64,000 bases of DNA from Nematostella vectensis (taxonomy: Eukaryota; Cnidaria; Anthozoa; Actiniaria; Edwardsiidae): contig NC_064048.1 of NCBI RefSeq assembly GCF_932526225.1, forward strand, positions 12,719,665 through 12,783,664, given 5' to 3'. The notes under the pieces were generated by a model that saw nothing but the letters and a program-made list of their open reading frames with translations, made no database searches and was not told the DNA's origin. Both the position numbers and the translations under genes were made by a program. Numbering within the stretch: position 1 is the first letter of the stretch; the number at the start of each line of letters is the position of its first letter. Positions 33,208-48,200 of this stretch are shown one piece after another.

Positions 33208-36200
33208 ATGAACCAGGGCAATAAGCTCAAAAGGAAGAAGAAAAACCATGGGTTAGAAACGTAGAATACTTGGTTTTATATATTTCGTGTGTTGAACACT
33301 GTATTTGTGTGCGTGTTGTTGAAGTGTTTGTACGCCGTTCTCACCTATAAGTTTCGCACTAGTTTTGTTAAAACGAGTTGGCCGGTATACTTAAAGTCTC
33401 TATTCGTTTGTATTCTATAGAGACAGCATTTTCCAGGAGGGAATTTTAAGTAAGTGTTTGTTATTACAGGCCGGGCAACCCGTCGAAAAGACATCGGGAC
33501 AGACTAAATGCAGAGTTGGACAATTTAGCACGTTTGCTGCCCTTCCCCGAGGAGACTGTCACGAAATTGGACAAAATATCCATTCTACGACTGACAGTCA
33601 GCTATCTAAGGGCCAAAAGTTTCTTCCAAGGTGAGTTAAAGTTGATTTTGATATCGATTTTCTGCGTTCAATCAACCTACCCGACAACAACATTCAGCCT
33701 TCTTCACCCGGCACGCAACTCCTTATTGCTACACGAGATGTTAGGGGCTAAAATCTTCTGTCCCAAGCGACCTGACCTGTAACATATTCTTCTCAAGTAA
33801 CGCCATTATCCAAGGGGTAATGTCAATTCGTTTGTTGCTTTAGGAAAGGGGTTAAATTCTAAAAGCATGAACGAGCGATCGCACATCTCGCGAACTTGTC
33901 TAGTTCGAAAGACACGCTCTAAGATATTTTCCGACTAATCGCTCACAGTTCAAAATTAACTTATTCACGAAGGGAGTTATTCATGTAGGTTATTGAGAAG
34001 GTTAACATAGGGGTAAGGGTCATATTTGTTGTATCCGTACTAATATAAATTTTGCCATGAGTGATTGAATACGCTTTCTTTACTGGGTTCTTTTATGCAG
34101 GCCAGACAACACTTAACGCCCTACGATTCTGGAAATGATAAAATCCGTCCAGTAACTCGGGTGATTTCCTGGGCTTTCGGTGTGGAATGTTTTAATTTTC
34201 TACCATACACCCTATCAAAGGAATCGATTGGGGCCTTTTATGCGAGGTCATCCGTAAAAACAAAAATTCTATCACTCCATTTTGAGCTGATACGCGCGAC
34301 CAATTTCTCCAAGTGTGAATATCGAACGATTCGATATTTTCGATGCCTTTTTCACTCTCAGTTTATACTTCTTATAACCAAGCAGACTTTCGTGTCGTTA
34401 TTAGCAAAACACCTATCCAGTCTATATTTCTCGAACATTATCCTTTGTCGTAAATTCACACAAACCAAACTTTCACACCATTCGAGTTAGAAATTAGACC
34501 TTCGAAAACGCACAATCGAAAATATCACAATTTCCAGTAAACAAACTATACTGGTAAAACCCTAACTCCCGTTTATTGAGGTTATAGTATTCTAGTTAGA
34601 TTTTATGCGATTGTTAATCGTTTCCAGGTTTTTTTTCCAGGGATGTGGTTTTAAGCCGACATTGTCTGTTTGCTTTCTGGCGCGCCGCGTTCATAATTTA
34701 TTCTAAAACCTGAATTCTCTGGAACACGAAATGGTACCAAGACGCTTTTTTCCTAAGACTTTCGGCTGCTGTATGTGTGTGTGTTTTTTTAATATTTAAA
34801 CTTCAACAAGTTGAAATTGGGTGATTCGATGACTGAAATTGTGACTCATAGAGGAATTCGTGAAGTTTTCGTTTGCGCTATGTGAGATTTCGTGCGAGAT
34901 CCGATTCACACCTTACATTGAAGGGGTTCTTACATGCGAAATGATTGTCACGCTCTCGCAGATGCGAAAACACCTACGAAACTGACGCAACATCACCAGA
35001 TCTTACAAGCTACTAGCAACTTTTTTATAGCTTTCTATTAATTCATAACTCTATGCAATCTTAGAAAGGAGTCGAAGAATTGTTTTTGCGTGTATTATTT
35101 AGTTTTCGTGTTTTGAAGTTGTTGCGAGATGGTTTTCGTCATGCATATTAATAAGGCTCAACTACACCTTTGGTTTGGAATTATTTTATTCCATTTGTCA
35201 TTCATTCATTTTTCATTTTTTTATTATTTTGCACTATTTTGAATAAGATAAAGAATATTTGGATACAGGTAGAAAAAAGGGGAAGTTAACTATTTACGGT
35301 ACTTAAGAAGAAAAAAAAATTTAAGGTGCGCAGTGACCATAGAAGCATAAGCTTTCGAGATGGTCACTGCCACAGTCAGATTTCGAGGGTCTTACAGGAT
35401 ATTATTATAATATTATTATAATATTATTATTATTATTATTTTTTTTTTTTTTTTTACAATATATAATATATACATAAACAAAATATAATATTTTAGAGTG
35501 AGGAAAAGTAAATCTGGCCAGGGTGGATCAATATTAATTCTGATTATTTAATAAATGCAATTTCAGTTGTTCTATGAAGGAATTGTAAGGTAAGGACTTA
35601 ATGCAATTTGGTATTTTTTCCCAAAATCTAGAAGACATGGCTGTAAATTTAGTTAATCCATAATTGGTTTTGGAAGCTGGCCTAAAGAGATTGCCTTTGG
35701 AAGCATATCTGGTATTATGTGAGTGAACTTGAGTGGCAGGCAGGATTAGATTACATAATGGCTTAGGCATAGTATCAGGAAAGTGTTGGAGCTTATAAAC
35801 AAGAGATGATATCCTTAGATTATGTATGTTATCAAGATTCAGGATCCTAAGCAGTTGGTAATAATTCGATGGACTTTCCCTTTGGGGAGCAAAGAAAATA
35901 GAGCGAATGCATTTATTCTGCTTCGTTTTGATAGGGCGAAGCCGTGTTTGGCTTGCCGAGCCCCAGCTCATTATACCATAAGAAATATATGGGTAAATTA
36001 AATTATAGTATAGTTGTGTTAAAGTAGTCAGGGGAAGAAAATAACGTAACTTGGAAATGATTCCAAGATTTTTTGCGAGGCATTTATTAACATGATTTAG
36101 TTGTGAATTCCATTTGAGATGTTCATCAATAAAGACACCTAAGTATTTTATGTTGTTAGTATTCTTTATACCATATGCTGTTAAGTCAATAGAAACACTT

Positions 36201-39200
36201 TTTCTGGGGGAGGTGACAGTGATATGATGAGTTTTCTTAAAATTAATGGACAACTTATTAGCGTTACAGTATTTGATGACATTGTCTAATTCACTATTAA
36301 CAGTGGTTTCTAAATCTTTGGGGTTTTTTGAAGTATAAAATAGATTTGTATCATCTGCAAATATTCTAAATTTCAGTTTCTTAGAAGAGTTGGGGAGATC
36401 ATTAATATATAAGAGGAATAATAAGGGACCAAGGGTAGATCCTTGAGGAACTCCGCAAGAGATTGGTAGCATAGATGATTCCGCATTGCCAATTTTGACA
36501 AACTGATGACGATTAGAGAGATAACTAGAAAACCATTTTGCGGGGGTTCCCCTGACTCCATATTTGTACATTTTAGCTAATAAGATGTCGTGGTTAATAG
36601 TATCAAATGCCTTTGAAAAATCTGTCTGAAAAATTGTCCCTATTTTGTGGCTTAATGTGCTCATGAACAATAAAAACTAGCCCAGCTTATTTGAAAATAA
36701 AGTCAAATAGTTTCTTTTTATCTGTAGACCTCAAAACACTAGACGAAAAAGGCGAGAGATCTTTTGTCTGCAACAGTTGTGAAATAGAAAACATTTCTGA
36801 AATGATCCTTCCGTTTTGGTCAAATAATATTCCTGATTTATCTTTTATTACACAAAAAGATAACAATTGCCTCACAATTTTATCACTGTGGGTTTATTTC
36901 TTTTTTCCTAAAAAAATAATACCTGTTCTTACAATGCATCCAAATTTCTTACTTTCACAATAAAAATACGTAGCCATGTTAAAATTTCTTCCGAATATCG
37001 CTTACAGCCGTTTTTAAAGAAATGAAAATGTTTGAGACACTGTCTAAATGCACACTCTATGCAATTTTATCTTTGAACTATGCGCCCTTTAATCATTTTC
37101 ATGAAGACTTTCCTTACTTTCCCTAATGATACCTTTTGTTGTCAAAAAGGTTTTTTCATTCAGAACCATGCACTTTTTCCTGGAAAACATTATACGAAGA
37201 TCTAGGTATCCTATTTTTCCTAAGTTATCAGTTTTGGCATTACATACTGTACTTGACTTAGAGCTTATTAGCACACTTAATGCCCATAGGACCTAGGTCA
37301 AATGAAACTTGAATATGCATGATGTATTATAGATCAAATTAAATTTGTCCCTATCACACAAGTAGTAATATTATGTTCGTTTTTTTTTTAATATGAAAAT
37401 CATGTTTTCCCCACAAAAAATCAATAGTCTGTATTATTTTATGAAAACAATTGATCAAAAGTATGGGTTAATTTGCTTGACTGATTAGTATCTAAATTTG
37501 TATTGAATTGATTACTATGGCTCTGTGTCTGGCCCCAAAGTTAGGGTTATCTTAGGAATGCTGTTCATTGTTCTAGTACATGTTGTGTGTTTTTGTAATC
37601 TTTATATCTGATGTGATATTTTTACCTCATGTGAGGTATTTGTATTTTTTTTTCATGAATGGCTATTTCCCAGATAATTAGGAAACTGTAGCATTTCATT
37701 GTGAAAGTGTGCATGGTGTGCTATTTCCTTTTGAAAGATTGTTATTTCTTGTTTTCAGTGAATGGTAAAAATGGGCAGGAGGAGACATGTGAGGATCTTG
37801 TACGGGAATTTGAAGGCAATGGTTTATTCTCACAGCTCTCTCTCGAGGTAAGCTTATTATTGTATGATAAAAAATATGTAATTTATTCACAAGAAGGTAA
37901 TAGCAAGTAACAAAATATTCCAATCACATGGGTGGTGAGAGAAGACTTTATAATGAGAAATAATGGGACTAAAAGTGTTGCTTGTAGACCTACTTTATTT
38001 TACCAAAGGAAATTCTGAATGTATGATCAGGGCTTCTAGGATTGCGCGGAAAAAAACTCAAAATTATGTGGGATTCTTTGCTAAATTATGCGGGAAATCA
38101 ATCATTACGCGCCCAATTATGCGGGATTTTGCAGTACATGTTTCTTTCTTAAAAATCAAAATTTTGCAGGATTCATTACTGAATTACGCGCTAAATTACA
38201 CAGAATACCAACTGCCCAAACTACATTTTGTACCAAAGGAAAGCACGAAATAACTTCAAAAGGTTAATTTGTTGCGCGAAAATATCTTAGGCGAAATTTC
38301 ATTGGCTTCTAGCCACCAGCCAATTAAAAAAAGGTATTTTATTGTTAATCCTAGGCCTTCACGGTTTAGCAAAGAACGCCTAGTCATTTTATTTGTTTTC
38401 GAAATTCAGTTCAAAATATCGCACTCTTACGAATAATATCTTTTTTTACGAGAAATAGAGGTAAGAACCATAAAAGAACACATCAGCTGTGCACTTAAAT
38501 GTTTTGTCTTTCAAAATTTAGCCAAATTATGCTGGATTACGCGGAAATTTGTGGTTTACGCAGGTTACGCGGAGAAAGCCAAATTACGCGCTTCTGCACA
38601 AGCGCCTAACTCCAGAAGCCCGTATGATTTGTCAATTTGTTTACCAGGTTTCTCATTAAAACCGCATTGTCACCAGTTTACTTCCGGAGGTCCGACGAAA
38701 ACCTCAACCGTCAAAAGACAAAAGAATCTATTATAATCCGAGATATATAACAGGCCATCCGTTCTAAATTACCAATCACAACCTCAAAGAAACTTCCAAT
38801 AGACACACTGCTTTCAATATTTTGAAATATTTTTCGCGTTTTCCGTTAAAAATCATCGGAGGATGGTAAGTAATCGACCGGAACTGGTGACAATGCGGCT
38901 TTAAAGGCCCGGTCGCACTTAGCAAGGTGTTCAGGAGATGTCAGGGACATTTAGGAGGATATGTTTGTCCCGTGAGATCTATGCACTGGTTGCAATATCT
39001 GTGGAGCACTAAAAATAACATCGTACATGTATGTCACTCATCTGCATTTCCTTCGCGCATGGTAGATTCGAAGAACAAATATTTTGCATGCTGCACGTCT
39101 GCATATTAAGTCATGAACAGAAGAAATCTGCTGCTTTTAGATGTACATATACATGCTACACGTGTATATACATCATGCTGCGTTAGTGGGATGCATAGCT

Positions 39201-42200
39201 GTTACTCAGTTAATTGCAAATGTAATTGTCTATTAAGCACCGAAGGTGAAGACGTACACTGGTGCATATTTGGCTTAGAGGCTGATTGACCATTCCTCCC
39301 GCCACCAGATTGTTGGAAAGTAGGGATTTTGGTAGAGATTCATCTCTAGCTTTGACGACACATGTGTGACGGTCAAAGGTCTAGCAAAACAGGAGCGAAG
39401 GTTGCTATTTGAGACCATTTACGTTTTTTGTTCAAGTGACGTTCTTTGCTTCTTTGTGCGATAAGTATGTAAAAAAAACAAAGTTGTCCTGATATCAGGT
39501 AGATGTCCTGCCCCAGGGCAGATGTTTGCGTTGCGTTAAAACATAGGTCGCAATTGGCTCGTAACATGGGACGGATATCTGTCAGTTTTTTAGCTTATCT
39601 AAACAGAGATGTCCTTAACATCTTGCTAGTGCAACCGGGCCCTAACAATAATTGTACTATTCAGGATGTAAATCAGGTGACAGATTTTTCAAGTGTCAGT
39701 GTTGACTGACAAGCGTACATTACATGTCAGGGGTAACAACGCCACCATTCCCTGTTTATTGTGACTGTTTTTCAAAAGGAAATATTCACTCTACTTTATC
39801 AGAATCTTCTATCTAATGTTAAAAGTCAAATGTTTAATGGAATACTCAACTTCTTTCCTAAGGTTGTGTTTGGAAATCTTCTATTTGGCTTACAAGCTGT
39901 CCAGATGACTGACGAAACATAGCTTTACTTTCAAAGTGTGATTTTAGTTAGTTGCCTTTTCTGAATTACTATTTTATTTTATAAGCACTCATTGACTCTC
40001 CTTATTATGGTTTGTTTAAGAAGCATTATAAGATGGAAAAGCTCTACCACAACTGTACCAAACAGGTCATCTGTTAGAGTACCATTTTGTTCTTATGTGG
40101 CTTATTCAATTTAAACCTTTAAGATGAAATGTTTAATTTATTGCTGTGAACATTTTTTATCCAACTTCATCGTCATACAGTACACAGCTATAATTAACAA
40201 GACATTAGAATTTGGTATTAAAGAAGACAGATAATATTGGTTTGTGACAGTATAGGATAGTACAGGATACCCAGTCACCCAGTGCATTTAGTGTTAGGGA
40301 GATAATTATAAACAACAGTGTTTTTCCTTGGAGCAGGAAATTAAGTAATACCTGCTGATGTGGCAAGAGCTGTTTAAATATATTGGGTGTGGTGAAATAA
40401 CATTTGTGGGTTGTCACCTGCCTCACCTGTTACAGAAGAAGTCTTTCCTGGAATTAACACAGAATCGAACAGAAAGCTTGTACCACACATAGCTAGACAT
40501 CCTAAGCATTTTTATATCGAAGTAAAATAACACACTTTAAGATAGTTCACTAGATTGGATCTGGTTTTCTTGATTGCATGAGTTTGGGTGTGAGTTTTTA
40601 ACCATAACAGCCACTTTTTTCAGGTAAACTAATTGTGTTTGATTGTCTGAAATTAAAAGATAGCCATGGTGGATTGAGGTGTGTGAAATGCCTGGTCCAC
40701 ATGTGCTAAAAAGCATAAGCTAATCTTATAATTAAGGCTCAGACAATTCTGTACTCCTTTTGTTTCTTCCTCTGACAATTCACCTTCAAAGATATTATTT
40801 TGTATTCTACAAACCATTTACAAAAGTTTTATATTTTTTGCATACTGACAATTTATGCTAATAATCAACCATAGCTTGTCATTGACAAATTTGGAAAACA
40901 ATAAGAAATAGTGCTGAATGGAATTAGGGTTCAAGTTACTTGAAAAAAAAGGTAGCCTTAGCTAGCCTTTCTTAGATAGAAGTAAAATGATTTTTATCGA
41001 TCCTAGGCTGTCTATTATATAAATGGTTTAAAACTGATGCTTTCAACAGTACTGTGAAAATCAATGAAGCTGTGGATAGATTGAAAAGAAATGTTTCTAA
41101 CCAAAACAGCACAAATTGAAGAAAGCTTTAGTCTTAAAGTATTTCTTTGCAATGAAAAGTAATTGAAAAATTAGGATAACATATGTCGCTACTGTAGGTA
41201 TGACCATCCAGGGTATATGGATGTTTTTGTATTTATTTATATATTTTTATCTTCTGGCATTTAGTGATTTCTAGGGGGAAGAGCTCCAATCATGGCCACT
41301 CCCCGAAAAGCAGTATTTTCTTATTGAACAATCAACAAATCCCTCTTTCTGGGATTATCTTGTCGTTATGATATGCATATTTGTCTACAATAATTAGATT
41401 GTTCATTTGAGATTAATTATTTGTGTTATTCACAATATCTTTTACGTTCATGTTGATTATATGAATATATTTATTTGTCCATAGGCATTAGATGGGTTTA
41501 TAGTTGTGATAACGCAAGATGGACAATTATTCTATGTCTCAGAGAATGTGCGGGACTTCCTGGGTTATTCACAGGTATGGTTATAAAAGTAAAATCCATA
41601 TTTCTCTATTTTTTCAGCGCTTAAATATTAGATATTTTGTCATCTTAGCAAAATATAAAATGCATATGTCCATCAATCTATTGGCTGATTTAGGGAAGCT
41701 ATTGTTGTCCAAATTTGACCAATAAACTACAGACGTATGCACAGCTACTTTGTTATTCTATGCACCATGTCCCGGCCACCTCTTGTTTTGTTCTGGTCGA
41801 GTGCGAGCTGGGGAGGAGAGGGAAGAGCGGGAAAGAACCATAAATTACCTGCTTTCCGTCTTGCGCGCTGCCAGGACAAAGCAAGATGTCTGCCAGATAG
41901 CCTGCAAGAAGGCTATTTATAAATTTGAAATTCAAATTTGTCTGCCAATATTGTATAAAAGCTATAAAACCAAAGTGTTGTAGGGCTTCTCGAATCCTTT
42001 GTTGCTTTGTTTATTTCCAGGCGGCAGTTATTCATCAGAGCATTTACAAGTTTCTACACATTGATGACCAGGATATGGTCAAGCTGAAGCTGGCTTGGCC
42101 AAGCAGTGTCTCCAAAGAACTTGGGAAGGTACTTAGCCATGCTTTTATTTACACTCTGGCAAATGATTTCCTTTTATGCAACAGCTCATATCTTCACAAA

Positions 42201-45200
42201 GTCTGTCCTTTTTAAGCCCAGATTTCAGATTTCAAGTCTTTAGCCTGAAAGTGTCACCTGCCATTAAGGTCATTAAGAAATAGGAAGAAAATTTAGGTTA
42301 CAAGGCTTGTTATAAGCTTTTTGAACCCAGATAACAAGACTAGGAAAAGTCTAGTCTCTTACAGTTATTTCTATAACAACTGTACTATTTTCATCCATCT
42401 GTTCCTTCTAGGATCGTGCCGCCATTTTAATGATAAAAGTATCCACTTTCTCCAAGGGAGTAACATTTTCAATAAAAAATACTATTATTCATAGCTTTTT
42501 TTATTTATTCATTCATTCTTTCATTTATTCATTTCGTTAAAAATAGAGCGTAATATTTTTATCAAAAACAAAGCAGTGGTTGATCGACATTCTTTAAAGG
42601 CTGTTTAACGTGGTTCTTTTCCGTAGTGTGATAGTGAAACAAGGCGGAGAGACTCTGTCTCTGGAAAACAAGAAAATGGCAAAGTGTCCGAGCTCACTGA
42701 CCTGGAAAAGCTGAATCGGACGTTCACCTGCCGCATGAAGTGTACACTGAACCATGGTGGAGGCTTCTACAAGGTCAGCCACACCTACTTCTTTACTCCT
42801 ACTATTAATCTGATAGTATAATGATACATTATTATCCACCAGAAAGTCCTACCGACCATGTCTATCTCTTCCCCTAATCTTATTACTATGAATCTGATAG
42901 TATAATGATACATTATTATCCACCAGAAAGTCCTACTGACCATGTCTATCTCTTCCCCTAATCTTATTTCTATTAATCTGATAGTATAATGATACATTAT
43001 TATCCACCAGAAAGTCCTACTGACCATGTCTATCTCTTCCCCTAATCTTATTTCTATTAATCTGATAGTATAATGATACATTATTATCCACCAGAAAGTC
43101 CTACTGACCATGTCTATCTCTTCCCCTAATCTTATTTCTATTAATCTGATAGTATAATGATACATTATTATCCACCAGAAAGTCCTATTGACCATGTCTA
43201 TCTCTTCCCCTAATCTTATTTCTATTAATCTGATAGTATAATGATACATTATTATCCACCAGAAAGTCCTACCGACCATGTCTATCTCTTCCCCTAATCT
43301 TATTTCTATTAATCTGATAGTATAATGATACATTATTATCCACCAGAAAGTCCTACCGACCATGTCTATCTCTTCCCCTAATCTTATTTCTATTAATCTG
43401 ATAGTATAATGATACATTATTATCCACCAGAAAGTCCTACTGACCATGTCTATCTCTTCCCCTAATCTTATTACTATGAATCTGATAGTATAATGATACA
43501 TTATTATCCACCAGAAAGTCCTACTGACCATGTCTATCTCTTCCCCTAATCTTATTACTATGAATCTGATAGTATAATGATACATTATTATCCACCAGAA
43601 AGTCCTACCGACCATGTCTATCTCTTCCCCTAATCTTATTTCTATTAATCTGATAGTATAATGATACATTATTATCCACCAGAAAGTCCTACTGACCATG
43701 TCTATCTCTTCCCCTAATCTTATTTCTATTAATCTGATAGTATAATGATACATTATTATCCACCAGAAAGTCCTACTGACCATGTCTATCTCTTCCCCTA
43801 ATCTTATTTCTATTAATCTGATAGTATAATGATACATTATTATCCACCAGAAAGTCCTACTGACCATGTCTATCTCTTCCCCTAATCTTATTTCTATGAA
43901 TCTGATAGTATAATGATACATTATTATCCACCAGAAAGTCCTACTGACCATGTCTATCTCTTCCCCTAATCTTATTTCTATTAATCTGATAGTATAATGA
44001 TACATTATTATCCACCAGAAAGTCCTACCGACCATGTCTATCTCTTCCCCTAATCTTATTTCTATTAATCTGATAGTATAATGATACATTATTATCCACC
44101 AGAAAGTCCTACTGACCATGTCTATCTCTTCCCCTAATCTTATTTCTATTAATCTGATAGTATGATGATACATTATTATCCACCAGAAAGTCCTACTGAC
44201 CATGTCTATCTCTTCCCCTAATCTTATTTCTATTAATCTGATAGTATAATGATACATTATTATCCACCAGAAAGTCCTACTGACCATGTCTATCTCTTCC
44301 CCTAATCTTATTTCTATTAATCTGATAGTATAATGATACATTATTATCCACCAGAAAGTCCTACCGACCATGTCTATCTCTTCCCCTAATCTTATTTCTA
44401 TTAATCTGATAGTATAATGATACATTATTATCCACCAGAAAGTCCTACTGACCATGTCTATCTCTTCCCCTAATCTTATTTCTATTAATCTGATAGTATA
44501 ATGATACATTATTATCCACCAGAAAGTCCTACTGACCATGTCTATCTCTTCCCCTAATCTTATTTCTATTAATCTGATAGTATAATGATACATTATTATC
44601 CACCAGAAAGTCCTACTGACCATGTCTATCTCTTCCCCTAATCTTATTTCTATTAATCTGATAGTATAATGATACATTATTATCCACCAGAAAGTCCTAC
44701 CGACCATGTCTATCTCTTCCCCTAATCTTATTTCTATTAATCTGATAGTATAATGATACATTATTATCCACCAGAAAGTCCTACCGACCATGTCTATCTC
44801 TTCCCCTAATCTTATTTCTATTAATCTGATAGTATAATGATACATTATTATCCACCAGAAAGTCCTACTGACCATGTCTATCTCTTCCCCTAATCTTATT
44901 TCTATGAATCTGATAGTATAATGATACACTTATTATTATCCACCAGAAAGTCCTACTGACCATGTCTATCTCTTCCCCTAATCTTATTTCTATGAATCTG
45001 ATAGTATAATGATACATTATTATCCACCAGAAAGTCCTACTGACCATGTCTATCTCTTCCCCTAATCTTATTTCTATGAATCTGATAGTATAATGATACA
45101 CTTATTATTATCCACCAGAAAGTCCTACTGACCATGTCTATCTCTTCCCCTAATCTTATTTCTATTAATCTGATAGTATAATGATACATTATTATCCACC

Positions 45201-48200
45201 AGAAAGTCCTACCGACCATGTCTATCTCTTCCCCTAATCTTATTTCTATTAATCTGATAGTATAATGATACATTATTATCCACCAGAAAGTCCTACCGAC
45301 CATGTCTATCTCTTCCCCTAATCTTATTTCTATTAATCTGATAGTATAATGATACATTATTATCCACCAGAAAGTCCTACCGACCATGTCTATCTCTTCC
45401 CCTAATCTTATTTCTATTAATCTGATAGTATAATGATACATTATTATCCACCAGAAAGTCCTACTGACCATGTCTATCTCTTCCCCTAATCTTATTTCTA
45501 TGAATCTGATAGTATAATGATACACTTATTATTATCCACCAGAAAGTCCTACTGACCATGTCTATCTCTTCCCCTAATCTTATTTCTATGAATCTGATAG
45601 TATAATGATACACTTATTATTATCCACCAGAAAGTCCTACTGACCATGTCTATCTCTTCCCCTAATCTTATTTCTATGAATCTGATAGTATAATGATACA
45701 TTATTATCCACCAGAAAGTCCTACTGACCATGTCTATCTCTTCCCCTAATCTTATTTCTATGAATCTGATAGTATAATGATACACTTATTATTATCCACC
45801 AGAAAGTCCTACCGACCATGTCTATCTCTTCCCCTAATCTTATTTCTATTAATCTGATAGTATAATGATACATTATTATCCACCAGAAAGTGCTACCGAC
45901 CATGTCTTTCTCTTCCCCTAATCTTATTTCTATTAATCTGATAGTATAATGATACATTATTATCCACCAGAAAGTCCTACTGACCATGTCTATCTCTTCC
46001 CCTAATCTTATTTCTATGAATCTGATAGTATAATGATACACTTATTATTATCCACCAGAAAGTCCTACTGACCGAGTCTATCTCTTCCCCTAATCTTATT
46101 TCTATGAATCTGATAGTATAATGATACACTTATTATTATCCACCAGAAAGTCCTACCGACCATGTCTTTCTCTTCCCCTAATCTTATTTCTATTAATCTG
46201 ATAGTATAATGATACATTATTATCCACCAGAAAGTCCTACTGACCATGTCTATCTCTTCCCCTAATCTTATTTCTATGAATCTGATAGTATAATGATACA
46301 CTTATTATTATCCACCAGAAAGTCCTACTGACCATGTCTATCTCTTCCCCTAATCTTATTTCTATGAATCTGATAGTATAATGATACACTTATTATTATC
46401 CACCAGAAAGTCCTACTGACCATGTCTATCTCTTCCCCTAATCTTATTTCTATGAATCTGATAGTATAATGATACATTATTATCCACCAGAAAGTCCTAC
46501 TGACCATGTCTATCTCTTCCCCTAATCTTATTTCTATGAATCTGATAGTATAATGATACACTTATTATTATCCACCAGAAAGTCCTACCGACCATGTCTA
46601 TCTCTTCCCCTAATCTTATTTCTATTAATCTGATAGTATAATGATACATTATTATCCACCAGAAAGTGCTACCGACCATGTCTTTCTCTTCCCCTAATCT
46701 TATTTCTATTAATCTGATAGTATAATGATACATTATTATCCACCAGAAAGTCCTACTGACCATGTCTATCTCTTCCCCTAATCTTATTTCTATGAATCTG
46801 ATAGTATAATGATACACTTATTATTATCCACCAGAAAGTCCTACTGACCGAGTCTATCTCTTCCCCTAATCTTATTTCTATGAATCTGATAGTATAATGA
46901 TACACTTATTATTATCCACCAGAAAGTCCTACTGACCATGTCTATCTCTTTCCCTAATCTTATTTCTATTAATCTGATAGTATGATGATACACTGTATTA
47001 TTATCCACCAGAAAGTTGTACTGACCGAGTCTTTCTCTTCCTTTCTTTCATCGCAGTTGTTCAAGCTGAGCGGTAGACTGCGTGAGATCCAGACGAGGAA
47101 ACGCGACGGGGACGTGGTAGAGTACGGTTTGTTTGCCATTTGTTCCCCCTCTAACAATGCTAGCAGCACTACTAACGGCTCGTCCAACAAGAAGGAAGTC
47201 GCCATCACAGCACAGAAGAGATTAGAGAGAACCAGCAGCGACCCTCTCGGTCAGAGGTGAGCGTTGGGAATACCAGAAACCTTTCAATTGAAAGCTCTTG
47301 ATAGGCGAGCTTTAAGGATACCAGAAACCTTTTAATTGAAAGCTATGAATAGGTGTGCTTTAAGGATACCAGAAACCTTTCAATTGAAAGCTATGAATAG
47401 GCGAGCTTTAAGGATACCAGAAACCTTTCAATTGAAAGCTATGAATAGGTGTGCTTTAAGGATACCAGAAACCTTTCAATTGAAAGCTCTTGATAGGCGA
47501 GCTTCAAGGATACCAGAAATCTTTCAATTGAAAGATGCAAAAATTAGCTAAACACAAAGTTCACTTCAGTCGCTGTAATCTCAAACTGTACAGCTTGAAA
47601 AATAAAGGGCATAAAAGGACAGGTTTTGTTGCTAATAACAAGTCATATGTAAAGTTATAGCCTTGGGTTTGCTCTAATTTTCTGTGATTTATTTTAGAAA
47701 TAAAGGTACCACAAATACTAATATTCGATATTGCTCGTGTCCCGCAGGCGAAACGCGTACAACCCGCACGCTATGATGAGACCCGCACACATAGGCCCCT
47801 TCCTGTATCCCGACTCGCGTGCCCCGTTTAGTCCGCTGGCCTCACCTACCGCATCCTCGGATTCGGGTCACCCGTCACCCGGATCCAGCCAAACTGGAAA
47901 AACCGGTTCTTTGGACCAAGAAATGCGCAGTGACATGAGTGACCAGTCTTCGTCGCCCAAGTCGGAGATGGAAGCACGCGAGAGGATTATTGCGATAAAC
48001 AAGGCCAGGATGCAGTACGTCCGCGGAGACCGTAAGATGAAAGGGGCCAACTTTACCGACGGCTCATCGACAGGCTCTGAGGAAGACTCTCCAGCTTGGA
48101 AGCGATCACGAAGTCTAGCCGACGCCTCCGAACTCGAAGCTATGCGCAACATTCGGCCATTCGGGATCGGTGCGGGAACGCCTCTGCCACCGATAGCTGA

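Noticed and set aside
42785-46817. 714-codon minus-strand frame of [18 protein letters not shown]-type repeats
   Set aside because: It is the antisense reading of the intronic 86-bp minisatellite. It breaks into pieces wherever the unit length changes.
47257-47747. A hidden PAS-B exon between AHR exons 7 and 8
   Set aside because: The intron is only 491 bp, half of it repeat, and no frame resembles PAS-B. The exon 7 and 8 phases already match.
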